Origin: Telmatactis stephensoni
Taxonomy: Eukaryota > Cnidaria > Anthozoa > Actiniaria > Isophelliidae
Assembly: GCA_029948255.1 (NCBI GenBank)
Contig: JALIZF010001801.1
Span: 310,001 to 374,000 of the forward strand
Direction: 5' to 3'
Length of the DNA: 64,000 nucleotides
Of this stretch, positions 43,639 through 54,900 are shown in pieces. The notes under the pieces were generated by a model. The model had not been told where the DNA came from. It made no database searches and saw nothing but the letters and a program-made list of their open reading frames with translations. Position 1 is the first letter of the stretch; the number at the start of each line of letters is the position of its first letter. Both the position numbers and the translations under genes were made by a program.

Positions 43639-46004
43639 GGTGCTCGTTATTTTTTCCAAACAATAGTACACAAAACACGTCTTATTTTCAACTTAGGTTC
43701 CTTCGTTGAAAACTTACATCTGTTTTTGCACTATCATTCTATAATAAAGTTCTTTAAGGACGTTTTGTTGAAAACAAGTTGTTTTGTTTTGTTTTTGTTT
43801 TTGCCTTGGCAACTGAAAGTCCGCAAGCACCTTCGTCCTCGGTGCGGTTTGTGATCTAATTTGACTTGAATGTTAAAAGTATAAGAAAATAAAACTCACC
43901 AGCCATTGTCCATTAGGACTGAGACTCCTTGAAGGTGATGTTAACCCGTAGGTCGATTTGCGACATCGATTTTCCGCGCAACAAATGTTATCCGTAAAGT
44001 TTATACTATTTTTAACAATATTTTTGCTTAGTGAACAAGTTGCAAATGTTTTATATGAATTTTAAAAACTTTTAACACAAAATTATCAATTTGACCAAGC
44101 GTTGCGCGCAAGATCGTTTTGCACCTTGAGGCTAATGTGTTTACAGAATAGTTTACGGAAAAAATCGATCACATTGTCACGTCCTTCAAAAACTATTCAA
44201 TCGTGGAGCGAAGTCAAATATCCTGACACTCCCTCTAATGTGTCCTAACGGTTGAAATACTACAATACATGCAGCTGTTCATTTACTCTAAGTATGTCAA
44301 ACTGCATCCAGTTCTTCTTTCAAAAGTTGAAGTTCACTCCAATACGTGGTTTAATGTTTTGCATAGTTTGCTCTATTAAATCTTGGCTTCTTGTGAATAC
44401 AGCTTCTTGATCTTTCATTTTTGCTTTCATTGTTTCCTCCATAGGTGTAGCAGCGACTTGACATTAAATGATAGTTTTAGACACTTAGAAAAAAATTAGC
44501 AGAATTCGTGCGAACGCTGCACACTTCAATCTTGTCCAACCGGTTGACAAACAAGTTAGCCGAGTAAAAATACTGAGAAGCCAAGCGAATGTTACGCGCG
44601 CTTGAAATGAAAAATGAAGAACAAAAGAGTACTAGGATTTTATGGTCATATAATAAAACTCTTATTAACCGAGCCTGATCGGTCCGTACGGCCGGAGAAT
44701 CTTGACCTCCAATTATTATATGGCAGGGCGGTCCGAAGAAAAAAAGAAAATTCTGATTGGTTCTCCGATCGAGCAGTCAGAATCCTGCAGTACGCCCGAA
44801 CCGGCACTTTTATACCTCATCTCTTGGCTGTTTTCTCTCGCTTTCTTTGGTTTGTAAAGCTAACAGTTGACATTAGTGAAAAATACAACAAAAGATCAAA
44901 TGACTTTCACTTTAGAATAAGCTTTGGACATGATTATCCTTGATAGTGATGAGTGCATCATTATTCGAAACGTCGGAAAACCTAGTTGTCATTTCTTTTA
45001 TTATAAAACCTTTCAAGATAAAAAGTTGAACTACAGCGGTTTTCCATATTCTGCGAACTCTGACTATCCAACTCCACCGCTAATCAGTTGCGTTTTTGCT
45101 TCTGTCAAACAAAAGTAAAAATCACTAATGCGAAGAACTATTCATACCAAATGATAGTATAGATAATATATATCGTATAAAGATCTTAATTGGTCATTTG
45201 GTAGGATTTTAGGAACTTTTAGTATTCATTTTTTGATGTTTTGCGGTTGAGTTGGGCGGAAGCGTATAACCAAATTCCAATGGGGAGTTTGAAGGTCGGA
45301 GTTCGCCGAAAATGGAAAACCGCAGTAAAGGTCAAAAAAGCTCGCAGAAGCATTATACATCACCATTTATACGTTCGTTTAAGCAGACAGCCACCAACAC
45401 AATACGGAGAGCTTTGAACATCGTTTGGACCGCCATCGCCAATCTGACCTTAAAGACTTATAATCGATTAAACAAACAAAATAACCAAAAATATAAAACA
45501 ATACACCTTATACCCTTGAACTCCTTGAGTAAGCTTTGCACAAAGAAGACTTAACTGATAAATGTTCATTATAAATTTGTTTAATTTACTGTAAACAATC
45601 TTATCTGCAATTCGATATAGTTCTTTGTTAAATTGTATTTTTAAAATATTAAGTGTCATCTAGAAATCTAATAAGGTTTGACTGTTTATCATGATCTACT
45701 TTTCCAGTATAACTTGAGGCTATACACGGCACCACTTTGGCCTAGTTCAGACGCCGTACCAGCCATTTGCCGTATATACGAAAACGTTCATTTTTTACTG
45801 TTCTACGTTCAAGTTCAGACGTTGTTAACTAAATCCATATTATCTGTCTGGCTTTCGTGCTCTGAATGCCTAGGCCATTCTGAATATCGAATCAGAACCA
45901 GAAGCCATCCAAATGATACTTATTCAATTAACGTCGGCACTTAGTTAACAAGATAAACTGGTAAGCCTATATAATCCAATTTACTGTTTACCGGTTCATC
46001 ATCT
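43639..46004 (+). repeat. Dispersed repeat copy D
   Basis: Co-linear with copy B from GGTGCTCGTTATTTT. It has about 310 extra bases at 43820-44130 that B lacks (GCAACTGAAAG joins GGCTAATGTG directly in B), lacks B's foldback (CGGAAAACCTAGTTG intact near 44975), and runs into a LINE at about 46005 instead of the unit's right end. Confidence 0.85.
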
Positions 46005-46829
46005 ACAAATCGCGCTTCTTTTTATCTTCTAAGACCATTGAGCTTTCTCTATATTATTCTTTAATATATCCTTATCTCCACTATTGTAACATAATCTGGT
46101 CTAGCACTTATCCATCCAATCTAAACAGGATATTCTTACTACAAAAACGAATTGTTCGTATAATAGCAAACACTCACTACCTTGCTCATAGCAGACCACT
46201 TTTTCATCGCTTTGAGATATTGGACATTTTTGATCTTAACACTCTATGTATTGGTAATTTTATGTTCTTATATCATCATAAGCTGCTCCCATCTTCCTTT
46301 GCTAATCTTTTCACAACTAACTCTCAAATACATCACTATAACACTAGAAATTCTCATAATTACAAATCACATTTTTGCCGTACTAACATCAAGAAATTCA
46401 CTGTCCTGTTTAATGGGCCAAAAGTCTGGAACTCCCTCCCCAGTTATATTACTTGTTGTACCACCAAAAAAGCCTTTAAGAAAAAACTAAATTCTTATTT
46501 GTCTTCTAGAAATGTTTAAAATGTTTATTTTTGTTGTTGTTGTTGTTATTTGTTTTTTATTTTCCTTTTTCAAACATCATTGAACCTGTTTTTGTTATTA
46601 ATAATCGCCAAAGCAAATATACAACTAGCATAAGCATATTTTTAAAAAGGAGGCTCTCTGCTCCTGATAAGCCTAGCGGCTTCAAGAGGTCTCCTTGCCA
46701 TCTTTCTATTATATAGATATTGTAAAAAAAAAAAAAAGTCTTCTGTTATATTGATATTGTAAAAAATTTTGTTGTTGTCATTGTAAACTTATATGAATGG
46801 CGAATAAAAATAAATAAATAAATAAAAAA
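46005..46829 (+). pseudogene. LINE 3' end (L2/CR1-like) with 3' UTR and (AAAT)n tail
   Basis: One frame from about 46010 to 46519 encodes SLIYPYLHYCNIIWSST, LQKRIVRIIANTHYLAHS, LLPSSFANLF, IHHYNTR and FNGPKVWNSLPSYI, the C-terminal region after the RT domain. The 3' UTR with a GGAGGCTCTCTGCTCC block ends in an AAAT repeat (about 46800-46829), as LINE tails do. The 5' part is missing. The same protein block is the scrap seen in copies A and B. Confidence 0.78.
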
Positions 46830-47114
46830 TAGGAAAACGAAAAAACCGGACCAACTTTTAAAAACCGTACCAATGAATGTTAAAATGGTGGTTACGACCC
46901 TGCATGGGCAGTCTTGGAATGGACACTTATATACATTAGATGATGGTTGGGATTTGATCAAGTACTAAGACCATGCAGTTATCCATATGTACTGAGAGTG
47001 ATCATGTATTCATGTAAACTAGGCCATAACTCTAAAAATCCACGATAGTAGACATGGTGATGATTGTGGATGCTATATGTTTTGACTACCAGTAACCATG
47101 CACATGTCCTCATA

Positions 47115-48290
47115 GAGGGCTTTTATTCTAGTATTGCTAGATCTTTCTGCAGCTTTTGATACGGTTAATCATGCAATTTTGTTAGAAAGAATGTTTTCGA
47201 GGTTTGGTGAACTGTTAATATGGACTTGCCCTCAGATGGTTTGAATCATACCTCAGTGATAGGAGTTTTCAGGTCAGCGTTCAGGGAAGTGTATCTACCA
47301 GTCGCTCTTTTCAATGTGGCGTACCTCAAGGCTCTATTTTCGGTCCGATCTTGTTTCTGATGTATACACGTCGTCAATTGGGGACATTCTGAGAGAACAC
47401 TGTACCGATTTCCATTTATATGCTGATGATACTCAGCTATATATTACATTTGAAACATCCTATTTGGAAGAAATGGAATTTGCCAAATGCAAAGTTGAGA
47501 CACTGATAAAACAGAGGTTCTGCTTCTGTCGGCTGCTCATCGCCCCGGACCACCTTTTGATTCGCTTAGGTGTTGTGGCCATGATATATCTCCGAAGTCA
47601 ACAGTTCGTGATATTGGTGTTATCTTCGATGGTAAAATGTCTCTAGAAAACCAAATCACCTCTATGTGTAAGTCTTGCTTTTTTCACATTAAAAACATCT
47701 GAAAAATCCGAAAATATGTTTAATTGGAAGCCTGTGAAACGCTTGTCCATGCATTTATTTCTTCCAGACTTGACTTTTGTAATTTTCTGTTGTATGGATG
47801 CCTAAATACCTAATTCAAAACATTCAGCGAGTTCAAAATGCTGCGCAGCACGTCTAGTATCTTGTTGTCACAAACATGGCCACATAACACCTGTTCTTTA
47901 TCGCTTACATTGGTTACCTGTTGAGCAACGTATCGAATACAAAATACTCTAATTACGTACTTACTTTCAAAGCCTTAAATGACTGTGCTCCTTTATATCT
48001 TAGTGAACTTGTAAAGCCATATGTCCCACCTCGTTCCCTTATATCTAAATCATTTAATCTCTTAACCAGAGTATCTTTCAGGCTAAAATCGTATGGCAAA
48101 CGAGCTTTTTCAAATACTGCTCCTGAGCTATGGAACAGCATTCCTTCAGCTAGACATCAGACAATGTCTGGATATTTCTTGTTTTAAGCGCGAGCTTAAA
48201 ACTTTTCTTTTTAAAAAGGCATCATTAACCAGATATGGGAGGGTCACTAAAATCCCTTCAAAGTTTAAAGATTGAAAGTGACTTTATAAT
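47115..48290 (+). pseudogene. Decayed LINE reverse transcriptase (L2-like), 5'-truncated
   Basis: Across several frames one reads LLDLSAAFDTVNHAILLERM, CGVPQGSIFGPILF, YADDTQLYITF, then LTFKALNDCAPLYLSELVKPY, YGKRAFSNTAPELWNSIPSA and FKRELKTFLFKKA: the RT core and C-terminal region in correct order. Multiple frameshifts show it is an old, dead copy of a different LINE from the one at 46005. Confidence 0.85.
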
Positions 48291-48760
48291 ATGAGACATT
48301 TGAACAGTTCAGTTATTTAGTACAGTTGATATTGTTATATCACTTTCTTAGAGAGGAGGATGTTATAGTTGGGATACCTGTGATAGATATGTTGGAGACT
48401 GGAAAGTGGTCCCTCTCCTTTTGCCAAGATGGCGCTTGTTGAATTGTACATGGATTTTAGTTCATTAAATCTGTGGATCACGAAGGATATACTACCCATC
48501 ATTCTTTGGCAGTTTTATTCTTAGAAATAATGTAGTAATACACAATTTATCATGAGTGAATCGAGTACTTGTAAAAAAAATCATAAATATAATAAAAATA
48601 ACGATATAATAATTAGCTTCTGCTCAGTTGATGGGACTTACCCAATTTGAGCTTGGGAGACGCGCTGTCCGCTTGTCGCATGTTCAGAAAAGGAGGTTCA
48701 TTTTCGCTTCTCTTGACGCTTTTACAGATTCACTACAGATGTTTTTAAATATTCAGAATA

Positions 48761-49060
48761 TACACCTATTTCAGAAAATGTTGTCGGGCGAGAGGCTTCA
48801 AGCCTACGCGACTAGACCGCAAAGGAGTATGGGCAGTTGAAAAAAAATTATATATACTCTCTTTTTGGCTTTGGTCTTCATTTTAAGCATCAATGAATAA
48901 AGGACTTTGTTGTTTCAGCTCGACACAAGCTGGTTGACAATTAGTCGTGCTGATATTTATGTGGTTTCAGAGCTTTTAGTAATTCCTACCCATACTCCAT
49001 TTCGGATGAGTCGCGTAGACTTGAGTCATTTTGCCGACAACGTTAATTGAAATAGGTGTA
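48761..49060. mobile_element. 300-bp inverted-repeat element
   Basis: Arms at 48761-48837 and 48986-49060 are imperfect inverted repeats (ACACCTATTTCA, CTACGCGACT, GGAGTATGGG and complements). No coding capacity and no clear target duplication. Confidence 0.6.
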
Positions 49061-49220
49061 TTGATATGATATAGATGGACGAGAAGGAGGAAGAGGGAGG
49101 AGAATTCGTTTGAGTCTTTGAGCCACCCATAGCGACGAACCTGTGTATCAATGTTTTATTATATCATCTTACTTATAAAAGGACTGTCTTAGAGTATTGG
49201 GTCTCAGATTGAAGCCAAAG

Positions 49221-49757
49221 AATAGGTCCCTTGCAGCAATTTGGAAGGCAAAACAAAAGAAATGTCCTGAGAACTGGGAACAACGTATTGTTTAGTCCAG
49301 ACCCAGGCCTCTTTTTACCCCGCCTACGCTTCGATAAAACAGAATCCAGAAGAACTTGCATGTGCATGCGTTACATGAACCAATCAAACACCGTAAAATT
49401 TTGGTGTGATCCTGCTGGTTACAAAGTTATCGTTGAAATTTATCTGAATTAAATCAGCTATATGGGACTCATTTTGAAAACGAATTCATCGAAGCAGTTA
49501 AGTATGCCTTCACTTGTACGAAGCACACGTTTTGGAGCAAATCCAAGCCCTGTATGACGTGTCAAAAAGCCTTGTAACCAGGTCACACCAAAATTTTACG
49601 GTGTCTGATTGGTTCATGTAACGCATTGCGCATGCAAGTTCTTCTGGACTCTGTTTTATCGAAGCGTAGCTGGGGTAAAAAGAGGCCTGGGGCTGGACTA
49701 CGTATTGTTTTGCCCTCCAAATTGAGCTGCATTCCGACGTGCTGCAAGGGGCCTATT
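49221..49757. mobile_element. 537-bp foldback element downstream of the channel gene
   Basis: Arms of about 200 bases (49221-49420 and 49570-49757) are inverted copies sharing CAGGCCTCTTTTTACCCC, CTACGCTTCGATAAAACAGA and CACCGTAAAATTTTGGTGTG. Non-coding. Confidence 0.75.
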
Positions 49758-50454
49758 GTGCTCATATTCATATTGTGAACTTAGCTCATGTTATCAACCT
49801 CACTGATGATGTCATTATTATTATTTAGCTTCTTGCTGGAGTGGCGATAGGGCATAGTACATTTGCCACCTTTTGCATAATTCGCGTTTTGTCAGGCATA
49901 AGTCTTGACTGGCTAGGGAATTGGGCAATTGTCGCTCAGACGACATCAATGCATGGTGCATACTCCGCCTCTGTCTGACAATTGAGTTGGATTTTTGGTC
50001 GCCTGTCGACCAACCCCATGAAATTATCAAGGGTTAATGATAGCCCGACATATCTTACAGTTTCCTAAAAATACTACAGTAAAATTGTATTTTCTTGTCT
50101 TCCTGTGGTGAAAAGCATTCCAACTAAGGGGATTGATGTTCGATGGTTAGCCATGTTTCATACGCGATATTTACTATGTATCTTTTTTTTTTTGGTATGT
50201 TTTGAAACCGTCCGTACTACAATCTAAAAGTGAAAGCCGAACTCTCAGAACGCCTGGTGCAAAAGCATACACAGGCTTACACAATTTAGGTAACTTGTAG
50301 TAGTGTACTATTATTTGATAGAGCTGCACTAATCTTGCTACTTCAAATTGAAGACAAAGTAACTGATGGTGCACTGCAGACCTTTCGCCTACCAAATTAG
50401 GTATTGTATAGAGAGGAACAGTATTTTATCACCATTCTTATAACTCTCCTTATG
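49758..50454. other. Probable 3' flank/UTR of the potassium channel gene
   Basis: No gene or repeat recognised. The 3' UTR of the minus-strand channel should begin below 50455 or 50951, depending on which C-terminal frame is used. Confidence 0.4.
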
Positions 50455-50988
50455 TCAGCTACCTCGTGGTACATCGCCATTTTGATGTCCATTTCTAGTT
50501 CTGTGAGATTTCCCATGTTCATTATAAAAGCATACATCCCCGTTTTTATTAACAAGAACGTTTTCCTTAGAACCATTGTTACCATCATTGACATCTTTAG
50601 AATCGTCAGACTCTCGAACTTGTAACGTTATAGGTGGTAATGTCAGAGATGTGTTACACCTCCTGGTAGGCGCTGCGTTACTTTTGTCACACTCTTGTGG
50701 TGTTGGTGAGATGCGTGACTTAAATGAACGCATACTGGCAGACGATGCACTCTGACCAGGTGATTTATCTATTGACTTCAATTCGACTAAAGAGCTTGAG
50801 TTTCTATGTGTTCTTATTTTGCGATTTGTTCCGGGACTTCTCCATTTCTTGTCCACTTGTTCCTCAATTAATTCCTCACTTTCGTGAGTACTGTTGATCA
50901 ATGTAAAATTTCTCAGGTTACTCTCGCTTTTAACCTCACCCCTCTCCATGTTATTTACACATTCTTCCGAAGTACCGACCTTCGACAT
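50455..50988 (-). CDS. Second frame at the channel 3' end: likely extended C-terminal tail
   Basis: A 177-codon open frame overlapping the end of exon 2 by 38 bases in a different phase. Its Ser/Asn/Glu-rich composition suits a Kv cytoplasmic tail, and a chance frame this long, in AT-rich DNA and in this exact place, is unlikely. It would join the channel if a 43-base segment beginning GTTAAG and ending CGAAG were removed (giving GQ|VGTSEEC in phase 0), or by a one-base indel in the locus or assembly. The ATG at 50988 has a TAG two codons upstream, so independent translation is also formally possible. Confidence 0.55.
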   Translation of the reverse strand: MSKVGTSEECVNNMERGEVKSESNLRNFTLINSTHESEELIEEQVDKKWRSPGTNRKIRTHRNSSSLVELKSIDKSPGQSASSASMRSFKSRISPTPQECDKSNAAPTRRCNTSLTLPPITLQVRESDDSKDVNDGNNGSKENVLVNKNGDVCFYNEHGKSHRTRNGHQNGDVPRGS

Positions 50989-51916
50989 GCGTCTCTAGAT
51001 TTTGCTTTTTCGGTGACTTAACCTGCCCAATATAGACATCGCCCCGGGCGAAGATAGTGTTCCGAGATCTTCGGTGGTATCTTCGGTAATTCCTCGGCAT
51101 TCCGTCGGGAGCATTATCATCGGAATCGTGTGTGTCCGATTCACTTTCGTGTTGACCCTTTTCGGCACTTGAATTAGACTGCCCCTGCATAAGCGCCAGT
51201 CGATTTGCATCGCCCATGATCAGTCTTCTTTTTTTCTTAGGTAAACTAAGTCTCGCTTGCGCATGCTCGTAATACGTGGAAAAATTATTCCCAATGACCG
51301 ACACAGGTAGACCAATAATCAATACACCACAAATTGCACAAATACTGCCAAACAACTTCCCAGCAATTGTCACTGGATACATGTCGCCATAACCAACAGT
51401 TGTCATAGTGATGACAGCCCACCAAAAGGTTTGTGGGATACTATCAAATTTCACCTTTTGCTCATCCTTCTCCACCTCATACACAATGCTTGAAAAGAGC
51501 ACAACGGGAATAAGTAAAATGATCACTAACAGTAACAGCTCCCTAAAACTTGCTTTCAATGACTGCACAATGATCTGGAGTCCGCTAGTAAACTTGAAGA
51601 ATCGAAAGGCTCTGAATAATCGAATGAGTCTTATTGCTCGTAAGTAATCAGTATTATAATGCCAAAATATTTTACTATAGTAAGGCACAAGTGATATTAA
51701 ATCAATCCATGTCATTACTTGTTTGAAGAATGCTAGTTTCTTAGGACAGAAAATGAAACGTGTGAGGAATTCCACGGTAAACCACGCACAAAAGAAATAC
51801 TCTACTTGTGTGAAGGCTTTTCTTCTGGTTTCAGAATTTCGTATCACTGGAAGTGAGGCAGCGCACATTAACATCACTGATATCAGGATCATTAGCAAAG
51901 AAACCAGTGCAAAGAT
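50951..51916 (-). CDS. Channel exon 2: S1-S6 and proximal C-terminus
   Basis: The acceptor is TGTTTTCTTTCAG|ATCTTTGC. It contains all six TM segments and the pore in one exon, then a basic stretch and a serine/aspartate-rich tail, stopping at 50951. A possible donor CAG|GTTAAG at about 51020 could bypass this stop (see next entry). Confidence 0.9.
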   Translation of the reverse strand: MFALVSLLMILISVMLMCAASLPVIRNSETRRKAFTQVEYFFCAWFTVEFLTRFIFCPKKLAFFKQVMTWIDLISLVPYYSKIFWHYNTDYLRAIRLIRLFRAFRFFKFTSGLQIIVQSLKASFRELLLLVIILLIPVVLFSSIVYEVEKDEQKVKFDSIPQTFWWAVITMTTVGYGDMYPVTIAGKLFGSICAICGVLIIGLPVSVIGNNFSTYYEHAQARLSLPKKKRRLIMGDANRLALMQGQSNSSAEKGQHESESDTHDSDDNAPDGMPRNYRRYHRRSRNTIFARGDVYIGQVKSPKKQNLETHVEGRYFGRMCK

Positions 51917-54900
51917 CTGAAAGAAAACACATAGAGAAATGAATTTATCTTTTGTAGTGATTTGTTTTCTTCATATCATAATGACGTAAATTTGAGGGTA
52001 GTCGGTGAAAACATGGCTCAGTTTATCGTCTGCCCGTAGACGATTATTTTAATTATAATTGTTTTGAAATGTTGTGGAGGCTGGATATATAATTTGTCAC
52101 GATTAAGATTGGAAGAAGGTAGTGAAGCATTATGAGTTTGCTAAAACGTAGATGTTTCGAGCAGTCAGCAAAGCAATTGGGGATGTAGATTTAATGCAAC
52201 TATTTACATTTCGCTGCAAAACGTATGGTATATGGGCAAGTTTCATATACAGTACGTTCAATCAAATACTTGTAAAATCGCAGTGAGAATTTGCATTATC
52301 ACATGAATTTACCTTCAGTTTACAAGCGAGATTTGATAGAAATTCAAACATGCAATTTGAGAGCGACAAAAACTATCTGAACAAAAGTGACCAAATTTTA
52401 AATTGCTAAAATCGTGTAGAAAAAGTGTCTTAATATGACGCACAAGCTCTAGATATATCTTTTATTGCAGCAAATGCGCCTGTTCTTGTATACATATAGT
52501 ATATCATAAGTGATATGAGTGACTGTGAGCATGTGCTCCGTTTTGCGACGCACATAGGAACTACTATAATTGTTAATTATCGGCTATTCCTGCTTTACAC
52601 GAATGCGAATGGACTTTAAAAATGCATGTACATTATTACATGAAATGTTTGCGACACGTTAATTTCTAGGTTGTATACAGCTATTTCAAAAAACGTTGAA
52701 TACTGAATACTGCATTCTGCATACTGAATAGTGCATTCAAAGACCAAAATGCCTTGTAGTTCAGTTTGTTTTGGAGATGACATAGTGAAAATCCTCTATA
52801 ACAGCTATAACTAAGGCAAATAAGTGGCAAAACGACAATGGAAATGATCAACAATGCAATTTGTTAGTCTTGGAATGCACTATTCAGTATGCAGAATGCA
52901 GAATTCAGTATTTAGTATTTAACGTTTTTTGAAATAGCTGTATTTCGTGATCTTCGACACTAATTTTGCGATAGGGGGAAAAAGTCACATTGTAACTCAC
53001 TTCATTTTCGTGATTTTACAGTGCTCAACGTCACACAAAAGTATTTTAACCATGTACTACAATACTGCATATGTCCTGCCTCGTCTTGGAGTCGATGAAT
53101 TTAAGGAGCGTACCAAAGAATGCCGGATATAAATGGAGGAAGAAGGCAATGGTAGTGATGAAGACCAAACAACCGTTTATGTATTAGAATAGTCTGATTG
53201 AATTACATTTTATAAATTTTGTATTTGCAATAAATACATCCTGTCTTTGCTAAAATACACGTGATTTTCGCGCCATTATATACCTATTTGCACAAATATC
53301 AGTTCTTCCAAAATCATCGAAGCTAGAAGCTAAGACCGAAATGGCTCATGGATACACTAGTAGTATATGCATTTTCACATGCTTTAGCTATGAATTCGCT
53401 ACATAATCGTGTTTTGAATACCAAGAATTTGTCTCGATCAGTAGTCGCTTTTTGAAACATTCACGTAAACGCGCTTCTTTAAAATCATCTGACCAACAGA
53501 TTTCCTAAGACTCATTTCAGCTTTTATGTTTTGAAGGGTCAATGTTTGTAGAAATAGGGATCTATTCGTGACTCTTATTTTCTGCGAAACATTAATTTCG
53601 CGAAATTTTTAAATCGCGAAAATAATAACGCTGTCGGTGTTTTAATGTTGATAAATGGGAAAAGAATTAAAGTATCCTTCAATGAGTGTCTTAACTAGAT
53701 ATTCCAAGGCTTTTGATTGGTTCCTTTCTGCGCCGTTGTTATTTTATTATTTTATTTCGGTAAAGACCATTTATTATTAAAAACGTTAATGCTAATCTAA
53801 CATTAAATTTCACTTATTTTTGAATAAAAGTACTGTAGATATACTAGAAAGATTTGCTTTGATTATGACAGATTGAAATTCTAAACAGATAAAGTAGAAG
53901 GTACACTGTGTTTATGTATTTATTTTGCGTTTTGACCCACATTGTCGCAGCGAAATAGTCACAGGAAAATACTGCGCAGGGGATACAACTGCTTATTTTA
54001 GAATTGCTTTTACTTCGAGAATTTAATGTAGCGAAAACCTAATCCTACTTTAAAATATCCTATCCTGTCCTATTGAAGCTGTAAGAAAATGTGTCACTTA
54101 AAAGAAAACGGCTTCTGTTTCAAAAGCTAAAATATACGATTCACCAAGAATACCAGGGATTATAAAGGATTAAATAATTGCTCGAATAAATTGTTAATGG
54201 TTAAGTAAGAAATTCTCACAAATCCTTTCTGACAAAGGGACTTTCCGGCTTTTCAAGAAAGTAACGGCATTCTCAATTTCAAATGATTTTTGGAGAAGTA
54301 AATGACCAGATGTCATAAAGATGAAAGCTTCCTCTCAAACCATCAAGACAAATAAGAGTTTATCTTAGAAACCTTTTACAAATCGTACCCCGAAGTGGCC
54401 AAAATGCGTTTTTCACCACAATGTAATATTGTTTGCCGTCACGCAGTGAATTCATTGGGAAAACATCTTGATTTAAATTCTCTTGATATATAATAGATAG
54501 CTGATATCGTACATTTCAAAACGTACATTGACGTAATACAACTACATTACTATTTTTGTGTAATATTTATACATTACTGATTAAGCAGTAGCAGTAGCAG
54601 TAGCAGTAGCAGTAGCAGTAGCAGTAGCAGTAGCAGTAGCAGCAGTAGCAGCAGCAGTGGTAGTAGTAGTAGTAGTAGTAGTAGCAGTAGATGTAGTGGT
54701 TGTGGTGGGTGTAGTGGTAGCGGTTGGTGTGGTGGTGGTGTAGTGATTGTGGTTTTTTGGTGGTTGTGGTGGGTGTAGTAATAGTGGTTGATGTGGTACG
54801 TAATGGTGGGTGTAGTGGTAGTGGTTGATGTGGTAGTCGTTGATGTAGTGATAGTGGTTAATTTAGTGGTTGTGGTGGGTGTAGTGGTAGTGGTTGATGT

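Noticed and set aside
43375..43854. 159-codon plus-strand frame
   Set aside because: It crosses the border between unique DNA and repeat copy D and shows no convincing domain. A weak likeness to a LINE C-terminus is not enough.
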